Position numbers and translations under genes: made by a program
Assembly (NCBI RefSeq): GCF_012933505.1
Contig: NZ_JABBNB010000007.1
Coordinates: 1 to 64,000 of the forward strand
Reading direction: 5' to 3'
Source: Gordonia asplenii
Lineage (GTDB): Bacteria; Actinomycetota; Actinomycetes; Mycobacteriales; Mycobacteriaceae
Length of the DNA stretch: 64,000 nt
The notes under the pieces: generated by a model
Databases searched by the model: none
The model's input: only the letters and a program-made list of their open reading frames with translations
Told to the model about the DNA's origin: nothing
In this document: positions 17,590-26,554 of the stretch, piece by piece
Layout: the number at the start of each line of letters is the position of its first letter
How positions within the stretch are numbered: position 1 is the stretch's first letter

Positions 17590-19899
17590 TTAGGACGTTC
17601 GGGGGTTTGCGGAACCGGGACCGGCGATCGAGGAGACGACGGCGATCATCTCCTCCTCGGTCAGCTCGTTCCAGCCGTCGGTTCCCCGCGCGGAGGCACC
17701 GAGCAGGATGTGGTCGAATTCGAGGTGGTAGCGACCCGACGCGATGGGTTGCCCGCAGACGATCATTCGGGCGGCGGTCGCCGCGAACGAACCGGCCATC
17801 ATGGCGGTGGCTCCCAGTTGCGGCCACGAGCTGATGCTCCGTCCGATCTGGCTGGCGGAGTACGCCATCCGCGGGGTGAGGACGTCGCCGACGATCTGGG
17901 CCGCCATCCGCAGGCGTTGCGCGGGGTCGGTCGGATCGCCCGCGTCGAAGTCTTCGGCACGACCGTGGAAGAGCGGGTAGGTGCGATCGAGATCGAAACG
18001 TTCGACGTCGAGGACCAGGTTGGCGCCGATATCGGTGGTGCTGATCACCGGTATTCCGGCGGCCCGCGCGCGTTGTCGCAAGTCGATCTTCATCGCGACG
18101 TCGTCGATCTCGTCGATCACCACCGCGACCGGCTGGTCGTCGATCCCCAGAAAGCTGTCGGCGGTACCCGGCCGGTACCCGAATGGAAACGCGGTAATCC
18201 GCGTGTAGGGATCGCTCTCCAACAGTTGGCGGACGGCGAGGTCGATCTTGGTCTGCGTAATGTCGCAGATCGATCCGCTCATCCGATTCAGATTCGTCAC
18301 CGCCAGCTTGTCCGGGTCGGCGAGATGGAAGTGTCGTGCGCCCGTCAGCGCGCACGCCGCCATCGCCGCGGTGCCGCTGCTGAGACCGGCGACCGCGACG
18401 GTAGCCGTGCTCCAGGCCGTCTGCTCGGCTCCGGTCAGCAGGAACCTGTTGCGTGCCGTGCGCAGGCGGTAGAACGTCGACGAATCGGGTACGCGGACGA
18501 CCGTGCCGCGCCACGGGTACACCGCCAGTCGGCTGTGCCGGGTGAGCACGTCCGGATCGGTGACGTCGAGTACCGGCGGACTCGGCTCGGGGCCGCAGCT
18601 CTGCAGTGCGTCGAGTTGTTGCAATTCCGGTCCGGCGTACTGCCAGGAGTCGATGAGTTCGTAGCCCCGTGCGAGATGTTCGGCGACGAGCGTCGCGTCC
18701 GCGACCGGGTCGAGCAACACGAAACCCGAGTGTTCACGGTGACCGGAGGTGATCGGCGGTCTCCCGGTGTCGGCGGGAGTCTCGCGTGGCCGATCGTAGG
18801 ACCAGCTGCCCCACAGGTTGCGGCTGAGGCCCAGGTCCGGTGCGGTACTCGGATGAGCGGCCAGCGTCGGGCGCCACCGGATACCGTCGATCATCTTCGT
18901 TTCGATCCGGTTGCGGCCTAGTTGTTTGGCACGATAGAGACATTCGTCGGCAGACCCGAACAGCGTGTCCAGTACCTGCCCGGTGGGCACTCCCTCCTGC
19001 GCGACGGCGAGTTCTGCGCATGCCCCGCCGACACTCACCGTGACGTCGGTCTCCCCCGCGATGTCGTGTCGGATCCGTTCGCCGAGTTGAGCCAGCGTCA
19101 TCTCGTCGTCGATCGGCGTGACGATCAGAAACTCCTCGCCGCCGGTGCGCGCGATCAGTGCCTGATCGGGTGACGCGCGCTTCAGTATCTGGGTGATCTC
19201 CACGAGTATCGCGTCGCCCGCGGAATGACCGTGCTCGTCGTTGACTCGCTTGAACAAGTCGATGTCGGCGACGAGGAACCCCACCCGCGTCGCGCCGGCG
19301 GCCACCGCCCCACACGTCACTTCGAAGTCGGAGAGCAACCCACGTCGGTTGAGCGCGCCGGTCAACGGGTCCGTCGCGCTCAGTCGCTGGTGTTCGTCGA
19401 CCAGTCGAGTCAGCGACTTGCGCAGCGTGAGAACGAGAAACGTCGGCACTACGATCGCCATCCAGGCGGCGCCACCGGCGACCATGAGCGCGGTCGTCGA
19501 CGTCGCACGGACGATCACCACGCTGGAAGCGAGCAGACCTGCAACGACGACGAACGAGCCGACGACGCGTGGCGGCGACTCCATCGCCGCCAACGCGGGG
19601 ATCGCCGCCAGCAGGACGAGGATGGCATGCGCCGACCCGGCGTCGGTGATCGAGTACGCGCACCCGACGATTCCGAGCATGCCGCCGAAGCTCAACACCG
19701 CGAACCATCGGTCGGTCAGCGGCGTGAGCGCGATGGTGAGGATGATCGAGACGACGGTGTACACCCCGATGACCACCGGAATCCAGCGGCAGCCGGGGAT
19801 GACGAACGACGACGACGCGAGTCCGATCACGATCAGCGGCACCGCACCCGCCTCGCTCGCGAGTACCGCGAGCGTGCGCAGGTCGTACTTTCGGGCCAC
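17590..19899 (-). CDS. membrane diguanylate cyclase (GGDEF) fused to an E1/ThiF-like domain
   Basis: 769 aa in one uninterrupted frame. Residues 1-160 hold about six hydrophobic helices. The GGDEF domain (about 170-335) has DPLTGALNRRG, DIDLFKRVNDEHGHSAGD and an intact GGEEF at 253-257, so c-di-GMP synthesis is expected. The RxxD inhibitory site normally about five residues upstream is missing. After a 60-residue linker, residues 392-769 form an Rv1355c-type E1-like domain (GLSSGT at 505-510, TNLNR at 535-539, Lys551), nearly collinear with the downstream protein. GTG 19899 has a strong GGAGG ribosome site. In M. tuberculosis the c-di-GMP enzyme Rv1354c and Rv1355c are separate neighbours, so the fusion suggests a real functional link. 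Confidence 0.88.
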   Translation of the reverse strand: MARKYDLRTLAVLASEAGAVPLIVIGLASSSFVIPGCRWIPVVIGVYTVVSIILTIALTPLTDRWFAVLSFGGMLGIVGCAYSITDAGSAHAILVLLAAIPALAAMESPPRVVGSFVVVAGLLASSVVIVRATSTTALMVAGGAAWMAIVVPTFLVLTLRKSLTRLVDEHQRLSATDPLTGALNRRGLLSDFEVTCGAVAAGATRVGFLVADIDLFKRVNDEHGHSAGDAILVEITQILKRASPDQALIARTGGEEFLIVTPIDDEMTLAQLGERIRHDIAGETDVTVSVGGACAELAVAQEGVPTGQVLDTLFGSADECLYRAKQLGRNRIETKMIDGIRWRPTLAAHPSTAPDLGLSRNLWGSWSYDRPRETPADTGRPPITSGHREHSGFVLLDPVADATLVAEHLARGYELIDSWQYAGPELQQLDALQSCGPEPSPPVLDVTDPDVLTRHSRLAVYPWRGTVVRVPDSSTFYRLRTARNRFLLTGAEQTAWSTATVAVAGLSSGTAAMAACALTGARHFHLADPDKLAVTNLNRMSGSICDITQTKIDLAVRQLLESDPYTRITAFPFGYRPGTADSFLGIDDQPVAVVIDEIDDVAMKIDLRQRARAAGIPVISTTDIGANLVLDVERFDLDRTYPLFHGRAEDFDAGDPTDPAQRLRMAAQIVGDVLTPRMAYSASQIGRSISSWPQLGATAMMAGSFAATAARMIVCGQPIASGRYHLEFDHILLGASARGTDGWNELTEEEMIAVVSSIAGPGSANPRTS

Positions 19900-20067
19900 C
19901 GGACTTCCTCCAAGAACTTAGTCGATACTTACCTCTGCAGCGGGTCTTGTAGAGAGTGCTAAGTTACCGAAAGTTGTGGCCACCGGTCAGGTAAAGCGTG
20001 GTTTCGTATACAACGTCACGCTGATCGCGAACGTCGGGGGTCGCCGACCGCCGAGAGTCCGCATCGC

Positions 20068-20625
20068 TCACTGAGCGGCCGCGAGGGCGTCGGTGTACTG
20101 CGGCGGGATCTCGTCGTCGGCGAGTTCCCGGATTTCGATCGGTCCACCGGTATACGAGTCTTCGCCGACGATGTACAGGTCCTCGTCGAACGGCCAGAAG
20201 ATCACATTGCGCATACGCAGCAGATACGTCTTCGCTGCGTCGGCGAAGCCGGCCGCCATCGGATTCTCGGCGAGGAACGAACCCGGCGAGATCATCGTGA
20301 GGATGCCCTCGATGACGATGCAGTCGTCGTCGATCACCATGCGCTGGCAATCGAACTCCAGGATGTGCGCCACCGACTCGACGAGATGTGAATAGTAGCC
20401 ACGCACACCGTCGAGGCCTTTGGGGCCGACGTCGCCGGAGAGTTCCCAGAAGTGATAGTCGGTGGTGGGCCCGAGAGTGGACATCAGTCCGTCGAGGTTG
20501 CCCTGATGCTCGAAGTGTGCGTGTGTGAGCATGCGTTCGAGCATGGTGCGATGACGCTCATCGGTGGTGTTGGCGAGGCGGTTCTTGATGAACTCGCACA
20601 ATGCTTCTTGATTGATCTGGACCAT
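20068..20625 (-). CDS. NTF2/SnoaL-like protein
   Basis: 185 aa from ATG 20625. A cone-shaped alpha/beta-barrel fold is suggested by the pattern MLTHAHFEHQGNLDGLMSTLGPTTDYHFW, then GVRGYYSHLVESVAHILEFDCQRMVIDDDCIVIEG, typical of SnoaL-like polyketide cyclase, dehydratase or isomerase homologues. It starts 10 bp after the FadD17-like ligase gene and is surely in its operon, so it probably acts on a CoA ester or on the free acid handled by that ligase, for example as a hydratase or isomerase. Catalytic residues are not assignable. Confidence 0.7.
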   Translation of the reverse strand: MVQINQEALCEFIKNRLANTTDERHRTMLERMLTHAHFEHQGNLDGLMSTLGPTTDYHFWELSGDVGPKGLDGVRGYYSHLVESVAHILEFDCQRMVIDDDCIVIEGILTMISPGSFLAENPMAAGFADAAKTYLLRMRNVIFWPFDEDLYIVGEDSYTGGPIEIRELADDEIPPQYTDALAAAQ

Positions 20626-20635
20626 GAGGTCGCTC

Positions 20636-22417
20636 CTATCTGTCGGTCCGGCCGGGCTGTGGCCGGGGGTGTGGGTGAAAATCGTCCGATAGTCCGCTGA
20701 CCTGGGGCGATATGCCCTCTCCGGGTGGATATTCGGACGATTTTCGCGAATGCAGCAGATGGGCCCGACCGTGCGAACTAAACTGTTCGACGATTTCGGC
20801 GCGACGCGCATCGTCGAGTTCGTGATAGGCGCCGTCGCGCAGTTCGACGACGCGGTCCGCGGTGAACCAGGCGTCGTGACGCAGTGTCGCCTTGTCGAGC
20901 TTGCGGGTGGCGGTCAGCGGAAATCGATCGGTGAGCCGGATCAGCGCTGGGGTCCACTTCGTTCCCATATCCGGCTGCGCGGCCAGGAAATCGGCGAAAT
21001 CGGCAGGGTCGAATGCGTCGTCGCCGGACGGATCGGATGCGAGCTCGACGGTGATCATCACCCGATCCCCGGTGCGCGGATCGGGTACCGCGTACGCCGC
21101 CACACCTCGGATCGCCGGGTAACGGGCGATGATCCGCTCCAGCGGCGCGGTGGAGAAATTCTCTGAGTCGACCCTGATCCAGTCGTTGGTGCGCCCGGCG
21201 AACCAGAACACACCGTCGGCGTCGACGTAGGCGAGATCCCCGGACCAGTAGTCGCCGTCGCGGATCTTCTCCGCCGTGGCGTCGGGGTTGTCGTAGTAGC
21301 CCTCGAATCTCGCCGCCCCACCGCGCGCGACGATTTCGCCGATCGCCTCCGTCGGATTGGCGATGGCACCGTCGGCGGTGAATCGAGCGGGCGGACACGG
21401 CGTTCCGTCGGGCGCGACGACTTGCATGCCGAGCATCGGATTGGGCTTGCCGAGGGCCCCCGACGGTGTGGTCTCGTCGCGCACGATGACGCACACGCCT
21501 TCCGACGATCCGTACGATTCGGTGATCCGGGTGGCGAAGCGTCGGGTGAACTCCGCCCGGTCGCGAGCCGAAGCCTCGGTACCCCAGCCGAATCGGAGGC
21601 AGTTGTCGGCCTCGGCCGCAGACTCCGGTTGGGCGAGGATGTAGGCGAGCGATCGGCCCACGTAGTTGAAGAAGGTGGCGCGGAACCGCTGAATGTCGGG
21701 CAGGAATCCCGACGCCGAGAACTTCGCGCGCATCGCGTAGGTCGCACCGACCGAGAGCACCGGCGCCCAGGCGCTCATCAGCGCGTTGCCGTGGAACAGC
21801 GGCATCGCGTTGTAGGCGACGTCGTCGCTGGTGAGGCCATGGATGTTGAGCATGCCGATGGCAGCTAGGCGACTGGTGCCGCACAGGACCGCCTTGGGCG
21901 TGCCGGTCGATCCCGACGTGAACAGCAGGAGCAAATTGTGCTGCGCGTCAGCGCGGTCGGCCCAGTCGTCGACCCGGGCGCCCCGCGCCGCCGCCACGGC
22001 GTCGCGATATATCCCGCCCGACGTCGGCGCGACGTCGACGACGTCCTCGATGTCGGGAACCAGATCGCGATAGGAGTCGCCGACGATGACGAGCCCGCAG
22101 TCGGTGCGGACGACGTCGCCCGCGAGTTCGGCTCCGCGGCGGGTGGGATTGACGCCGACGATGGTGGCGCCGCACAGCGCCGCGCCGCCGATCAAGAAGA
22201 GGTACTCGGGGTCGTTGTCCATCAAGACACCGACATGCCACGGCCCCGGCCGGCGCAGAGCGACGAGCGCCGCAGCGCGCACGGCACACTCGTCGACGAA
22301 CTCGCGCCAAGTCCACGACCGTTCGTCGACGAGAAGTGCGGTCGAGTCGTCGTCGCGGCGAGCGAGGATCAGGGCTGCCGTGGTGGGCACGGCATCGAGG
22401 TGTGAGCTGGCCGACAT
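20636..22417 (-). CDS. acyl-CoA synthetase, FadD17-like
   Basis: 593 aa AMP-forming ligase. The P-loop is LLLLFTSGSTGTPKAV, the A5-type motif is ESYGSSEG and the A7/A8 region is YWSGDLAYVDADGVFWFAGRTNDWIRVDSENFS. The overall sequence resembles mycobacterial FadD17, a member of the cholesterol-degradation regulon, including HVGVLMDNDPEYLF and GVNPTRRGAELAGDVVRTDC. It would activate a fatty or steroid-derived acid to its CoA ester. ATG 22417 has a GGAGG site. Transcribed divergently from a TetR regulator, with a palindrome at 22446-22463 between them. The exact substrate is not readable. Confidence 0.82.
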   Translation of the reverse strand: MSASSHLDAVPTTAALILARRDDDSTALLVDERSWTWREFVDECAVRAAALVALRRPGPWHVGVLMDNDPEYLFLIGGAALCGATIVGVNPTRRGAELAGDVVRTDCGLVIVGDSYRDLVPDIEDVVDVAPTSGGIYRDAVAAARGARVDDWADRADAQHNLLLLFTSGSTGTPKAVLCGTSRLAAIGMLNIHGLTSDDVAYNAMPLFHGNALMSAWAPVLSVGATYAMRAKFSASGFLPDIQRFRATFFNYVGRSLAYILAQPESAAEADNCLRFGWGTEASARDRAEFTRRFATRITESYGSSEGVCVIVRDETTPSGALGKPNPMLGMQVVAPDGTPCPPARFTADGAIANPTEAIGEIVARGGAARFEGYYDNPDATAEKIRDGDYWSGDLAYVDADGVFWFAGRTNDWIRVDSENFSTAPLERIIARYPAIRGVAAYAVPDPRTGDRVMITVELASDPSGDDAFDPADFADFLAAQPDMGTKWTPALIRLTDRFPLTATRKLDKATLRHDAWFTADRVVELRDGAYHELDDARRAEIVEQFSSHGRAHLLHSRKSSEYPPGEGISPQVSGLSDDFHPHPRPQPGRTDR

Positions 22418-22445
22418 CGACTGCCTCCGAGTGACGAGAATAATG

Positions 22446-22463
22446 TTTCGTGGTAGAACGAAA
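22446..22463. promoter_or_regulatory. candidate TetR operator, fadD17-like/tetR spacer
   Basis: Perfect inverted repeat TTTCGT-N6-ACGAAA in the 141-bp divergent spacer, 29 bp upstream of the ligase start and 96 bp upstream of the regulator start. The size and position fit a TetR-dimer site repressing the ligase operon. Confidence 0.5.
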
Positions 22464-22558
22464 TCTATTGGCGTGTGTGATCAAAGTCAACAGGATCTGG
22501 AAAGATCGATGGTCACACGAGCGAATCGCTGTGATTCGCCGCTCGTGAGGGAGGTCCG

Positions 22559-23149
22559 ATGATGACGGCGGCAGGTGAAACCACCGCGGGCAGACCGCGA
22601 GACTCGCGCATCGACACCGCGGTGCTCGCGGCCGCGCGCGAACTGCTCGCCGACGTCGGATATGCCGATCTGACCCTCACCGCAGTCGCCGCACGCGCAC
22701 AGACGTCGGTGCCCGCCGTTCGACGCCGCTGGCCCAGCAAGGCACACATCGTGCATCACGCGGTGTTCCCGACCGAGCGCCTGACCGTTCCGCCCGACGA
22801 GAATTCCACGCTGGCCGATGAAGTCGCCGGCGTCGTGGACAACTGCGCCGCCGTGGTGTCGGATCCCGCGATGCGACGTGCGATCACCGGGCTGCTGAGC
22901 GACCTCGCCGCCGACAAGGATCTGGAACGCGAACTGTCGACGCGGATGAACTCGGTGGTGTCCGGGGACCTCGGCGCACGGTTCGTCGCAGCCGCGCGGC
23001 GCGACGGGACCACGCTGAGGCTCGATCCCTCGATGGTCGCGGAAGTCGCCTTCGGTGCCACGTTGATGACCGCGGTGATGCACGGAGCCGAGGGCCTCGA
23101 CGCGCGATGGCGCGCCCAGATGACGGCGATGCTGCTCGCCGGCGGATGA
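22559..23149 (+). CDS. TetR/AcrR-family transcriptional regulator
   Basis: 196 aa. N-terminal TetR helix-turn-helix at about residues 20-65 (RIDTAVLAAARELLADVGYADLTLTAVAARAQTSVPAVRRRWPSK region), then an all-helical ligand domain resembling the TetR C-terminal group with MVAEVAFGATLMTAVMHG. It probably represses the divergent ligase/NTF2 operon and responds to an acyl-CoA or acid substrate. The start at 22559 follows GAGGGAGG; a second ATG is at 22562. Confidence 0.85.
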   Translation: MMTAAGETTAGRPRDSRIDTAVLAAARELLADVGYADLTLTAVAARAQTSVPAVRRRWPSKAHIVHHAVFPTERLTVPPDENSTLADEVAGVVDNCAAVVSDPAMRRAITGLLSDLAADKDLERELSTRMNSVVSGDLGARFVAAARRDGTTLRLDPSMVAEVAFGATLMTAVMHGAEGLDARWRAQMTAMLLAGG

Positions 23150-23211
23150 TCCCGCGTAATCTCGTTCGCCGCGCGCCGTTGACCGGGTCACGCGGGCGGT
23201 TTGACGATGCT

Positions 23212-23739
23212 TTAGCTCGCCGACCTCGGAGTGTGGAACGTGATCCGGTTGCCGAACGGGTCGGGAACGGTCAAGTCGTCGCCCCATGGTTGGCGGCTCA
23301 GTCCGATACGCAGCGGATACACCGGGCTGTCGAAGAGCGCACGCTGGAGCCGTCGAACGTCGGCGATCGCGATTCGGACCGCGGAACCGGGTGTGGCATC
23401 ACCGTGATGCTCACTCAAGTGGAGTACACACCCTTCGCGGGACACCTGCTGATAGAGCGGCGCGCCCTCCTCGAAGCGATGCTCCCAATCCACCGTGAAG
23501 CCCAGGAAATTGACATAGAAGCGGCGGGCCTCGTCGCCGGGAAACGTGCGAAGAATCGGGATGGTGACCGGATCCGACGACGACGCTGCAGCTTCGGCAC
23601 ACGTCGTCCAGTCGGAATAGCCGAGCTGCGCGGCCACCAATTCGCGCGCTGTCGTCTCGGTGAGTTCGGTGCCGTCCATCGCGAAGCGCTCGCGCAGTCG
23701 AGCGGCCATGGACTGCGGTTCGACGCCGGGGATCACCAC
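23212..23739 (-). CDS. glyoxalase/bleomycin-resistance-superfamily protein
   Basis: 175 aa. An N-terminal helical segment (about 1-55, with LRERFAMDGTELTETTARELVAAQLGYSDW) of the glyoxalase-related type precedes one VOC domain: IPILRTFPGDEARRFYVNFLGF, LHLSEHHGDATPGSAVRI and DDLTVPDPFGNRITFH. This two-part layout is common for bleomycin-resistance-like proteins in actinobacteria. Metal ligands typical of VOC enzymes (His, Glu) are only partly evident. It may sequester or modify a small molecule. Confidence 0.8.
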   Translation of the reverse strand: MVIPGVEPQSMAARLRERFAMDGTELTETTARELVAAQLGYSDWTTCAEAAASSSDPVTIPILRTFPGDEARRFYVNFLGFTVDWEHRFEEGAPLYQQVSREGCVLHLSEHHGDATPGSAVRIAIADVRRLQRALFDSPVYPLRIGLSRQPWGDDLTVPDPFGNRITFHTPRSAS

Positions 23740-23897
23740 GACTGATTCCTTCGCGCTCGGCGGCCAGGTTCAACGGTCGGCACCAGCCTACTCAGAGTGC
23801 AGGCCGACCTCGGGAAGCGCGACTGCTTCGTCGGGCTTCATGTTGCCGGCAGCAACAATGGTGACGGCGACAACTTTGCTGACCTACGCTCGGCTGC

Positions 23898-24485
23898 ATG
23901 GCCTACCACCACGGCAACCTCCGTTCGGCAATACTCATCCGCGCCGAAGAGGTCCTCACAACCAACGGCGTCGACGCGATCACCCTGCGATCACTCGCCC
24001 GCGACCTCGCCGTGTCGCACTCTGCCCCGAGCAAACACTTCGCCGATCGCAACGCCCTGTTGGACGCACTCGCCGCCGATGGGTTCGAGCGACTCAATCA
24101 CGAACTCACGACAACCGCCGCGGGCAACGACACCTTCGACCGCCGCTTGCACGCAACCGCACATGCGTATATGCACTTCGCCGGCACGCACCCGCGTCTC
24201 CTCGCCCTGATGTACGCACGGAAACACACCGCCGCCGAATCCGTAGTCCAGGCCGCGGCCGACTCCTGTGCGCGCACCCTGCTCACCCTGCTCACCGACG
24301 GCGACGCCCCCGTCGACGACCCCGAGCGCTTCGGCATCATCATGCTCGCGTGTCTTCAAGGCATCGCCGGGCTGGCCGCCGGCGACGGTCTCCCACCCGG
24401 ATACGACGCCGACGCCCTCGCCACCGACGCCGTCGAACGCCTGGTCCGCGGGTCCGAGTCCGGCCGACAGCAGACATCTCGCTGA
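23898..24485 (+). CDS. TetR/AcrR-family regulator (WHG-type C-terminal domain)
   Basis: 195 aa. It begins directly with the TetR DNA-binding helices (HGNLRSAILIRAEEVLTTNGVDAITLRSLARDLAVSHSAPSKHF). The C-terminal part resembles the WHG domain (THPRLLALMYARK). It lies 138 bp upstream of a same-strand SDR gene and probably regulates it. That spacer is conspicuously AT-rich for this genome and probably holds the SDR promoter. Confidence 0.82.
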   Translation: MAYHHGNLRSAILIRAEEVLTTNGVDAITLRSLARDLAVSHSAPSKHFADRNALLDALAADGFERLNHELTTTAAGNDTFDRRLHATAHAYMHFAGTHPRLLALMYARKHTAAESVVQAAADSCARTLLTLLTDGDAPVDDPERFGIIMLACLQGIAGLAAGDGLPPGYDADALATDAVERLVRGSESGRQQTSR

Positions 24486-24623
24486 TCGCGTGTCACCTAT
24501 TCACAAATATTGATTGTCATATGTCCAGAAACTATCGATTGTTGCTTGTTGATTCTGGTCGTAGGTTCGACGACGTGGGACGAACGCTTCCCACCTGGAA
24601 TCGTCACCGAGACAAGAGGATTT

Positions 24624-25385
24624 ATGACCACCGAAGCAAAACCGTTGTCGGGCAAGTCGGCTGTCGTCGCTGCTGGGGCGAAGAACCTCGGCGGGCTGAT
24701 CAGCACACAACTCGCCGATCTGGGGGCCGACGTCGCGGTTCACTACAACAGCGACTCGACGGCCCGGGCCGCGCGCGACACTGCCGCCGCCATCGAGTCG
24801 GCAGGCGGGCGGGCGGTCGTCTACCAGGGCGACCTGACCACACCCGATAACATTCGCAAGCTGTTCGACGTCGCCGTCGATGCCTTCGGCGGCGTCGATC
24901 TCGCGGTCAACACGGTTGGCAAGGTGCTACGCAAACCGATCGTGGACACCACCGAAGCCGAGTACGACTCGATGTTCGACATCAACTCGAAGGCCGCATA
25001 CTTCTTCATCGCTGAGGCCGGCAGACGACTCAACGACGGCGGCCGCATCGTCACGGTGGTGACGTCGCTGCTCGCAGCGTTCACCGACGGATACTCCACC
25101 TATGCCGGCGCCAAGAGCCCGGTCGAACATTTCACCCGCGCGGCGGCGAAAGAGTTTGCGGCACGGGGCATTTCGGTGAACAACGTCGCGCCCGGACCGA
25201 TGGACACACCGTTCTTCTACGGTCAGGAGACTCCCGAACGAGTGGAATTCCACAAGTCCCAGGCGCTGGGCGGCCGACTGACACTCATCACCGACATCGC
25301 GCCACTGGTCTCCTTCCTGTGCACCGACGGCGGCTGGATGACGGGACAGACGCTGTTCGCCAACGGCGGCTACACGACTCGCTGA
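24624..25385 (+). CDS. short-chain dehydrogenase/reductase
   Basis: 253 aa from ATG 24624. The cofactor loop is degenerate (VVAAGAKNLGGLIS in place of TGxxxGxG). The catalytic Ser (VVTSLLAAF), Tyr and Lys of YAGAKSPVEHF are arranged as YxGxK, and the NVAPGPMDTPF and GQTLFANGGY segments are typical of classical SDRs. NAD(P) preference and substrate are unknown. It forms a pair with the following NTF2-like gene 20 bp downstream, a frequent partner of SDRs. The preceding spacer 24486-24623 holds no gene. Confidence 0.85.
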   Translation: MTTEAKPLSGKSAVVAAGAKNLGGLISTQLADLGADVAVHYNSDSTARAARDTAAAIESAGGRAVVYQGDLTTPDNIRKLFDVAVDAFGGVDLAVNTVGKVLRKPIVDTTEAEYDSMFDINSKAAYFFIAEAGRRLNDGGRIVTVVTSLLAAFTDGYSTYAGAKSPVEHFTRAAAKEFAARGISVNNVAPGPMDTPFFYGQETPERVEFHKSQALGGRLTLITDIAPLVSFLCTDGGWMTGQTLFANGGYTTR

Positions 25386-25405
25386 CCTCGATCGAAGGGA
25401 ACGAC

Positions 25406-25729
25406 ATGACTGCACCACTACCGGCACCCGTCGCGGCACTCCTCGCCGCCACCAACTCGGGCGACCTATCCGGTTTCCTCGATTCGTTCGCCGTCGACGG
25501 CGTGGTCGACGACTGGGGCCGAGAATTCCGCGGCCGTACCGCTATCAACGGCTGGAGCGACGACGAGTTCATCGGCAAGCACGTCACACTCGACGTGACG
25601 TCGGCGACGCCCGCCGGCGCCTCGGTCATCGTGATCGCGACCGTGGGCGGCGACGGATTCAACGGACCGTCGACGTTCACCTTCACACTCGACGGCGAAA
25701 AGGTGGCACGCATGGAGATCCGCGCGTAG
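25406..25729 (+). CDS. SnoaL/NTF2-like protein
   Basis: 107 aa from ATG 25406. Single NTF2-like fold: helix (APVAALLAATNSGDLSGFLDSFAVDGVVDDWGREFRGRTAINGW), then strands ending FTFTLDGEKVARMEIRA. Members are small-molecule isomerases, dehydratases or binding proteins. Its tight spacing to the SDR gene suggests that they work on the same compound. The 278 bp that follow hold no gene, only a GC-rich hairpin related to the intergenic repeats near 49.3 and 62.7 kb. Confidence 0.75.
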   Translation: MTAPLPAPVAALLAATNSGDLSGFLDSFAVDGVVDDWGREFRGRTAINGWSDDEFIGKHVTLDVTSATPAGASVIVIATVGGDGFNGPSTFTFTLDGEKVARMEIRA

Positions 25730-25776
25730 TCGGGGCCGCCGCCCTCTCCGCAGCCGTGCCGTACTCATTCGGGTCA

Positions 25777-25808
25777 CCCCTCGCTCCCCGGAGCGCCGAA
25801 GCGAGGGG
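25777..25808. repeat. palindromic intergenic repeat, degenerate copy
   Basis: Perfect 9-bp stem CCCCTCGCT / AGCGAGGGG with a 14-nt loop. It shares the CGCTCCCC...GCCGAAGCGAG core with the repeats at 49338-49386 and 62649-62747. There is no T-run, so it is not an obvious terminator, though it could act as one for the SDR operon. Confidence 0.55.
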
Positions 25809-26007
25809 CAGGGCGAGACGAAGAACCCCGAACCGAAATACCTTGCAGGCGCCGGGCTTTCACCATCACACCGTGGAGATCACGATTCGGGCTCCGCTCG
25901 CTGCATCGCTAAACCGGTTCGACAGGTCGCCGAGGTTCATTCGACGGCACGCGATGAGGGAGAGGACACATTCGATCATCGCAATGCTTGGCCGGACTTC
26001 GTTGCGG

Positions 26008-26280
26008 CTAACTCTCGTCGCCACAGTCGACAGCTAGCCACTCGTCGTAGCTGTACGTGTTGAACCCAGCGTCTTCCAGCTTGGCGCGCAACGCACGCTC
26101 AACCTCGTCCTTGTCGAGAAGGGTGCTGAAACTGACGGCGATCATCTCCCCCACGCCGTCTGGCTCGACGTACTCCACAACAATCTGATCTTCGTCCAAC
26201 CCAGCATCGATGACACGCTCCACGAAGTCGACCTCCGACAAAGCGTCGACGAAGAATCTCCGCCGCATGCTGCTACTCAC
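26008..26280 (-). CDS. small hypothetical acidic protein
   Basis: 90 aa. Not recognised. No signal peptide or membrane helix. The sequence is acidic with a plausible alpha/beta pattern (FVERVIDAGLDEDQIVVEYVEPDGVGEMIAVSFS, then a helix DKDEVERALRAKLEDAGF). Composition and third-position GC look coding, and Met-rich starts (ATG at 26280 or 26268) are available. It stands alone between the SDR cluster and tRNA-Val. Confidence 0.5.
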   Translation of the reverse strand: MSSSMRRRFFVDALSEVDFVERVIDAGLDEDQIVVEYVEPDGVGEMIAVSFSTLLDKDEVERALRAKLEDAGFNTYSYDEWLAVDCGDES

Positions 26281-26482
26281 GCGACCAGAATAAAGCTCCC
26301 ACTCGCCGCCCTGACTACCTTGCTGAGCGATCGACTGTTACTCCAGACGACGCGGGCCGTGTCGTACTACTTCGAGACGCCGTCGATGGCTGGTCAGATC
26401 GCCCACCCGCTACCGAGGTCTGTGAGACGCGACCTCACACATCCGACCGGTCAAAATGACCATCCACCAGGTGAAACACTGG

Positions 26483-26554
26483 TGCGCGCAAAGGGATTTG
26501 AACCCCTGACCGCTGGTGTGTAAGACCAGAGCTCTACCGCTGAGCTATACGCGC
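26483..26554 (-). tRNA. tRNA-Val (anticodon TAC)
   Basis: Complete cloverleaf on the minus strand: acceptor GCGCGTA pairs with TGCGCGC (one G-U), D-arm GCTC/GAGC, anticodon loop CTTACAC with TAC at 34-36, T-loop TTCAAAT. Discriminator A is followed by an encoded CCA (26480-26482). Length 72 nt. Confidence 0.95.
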
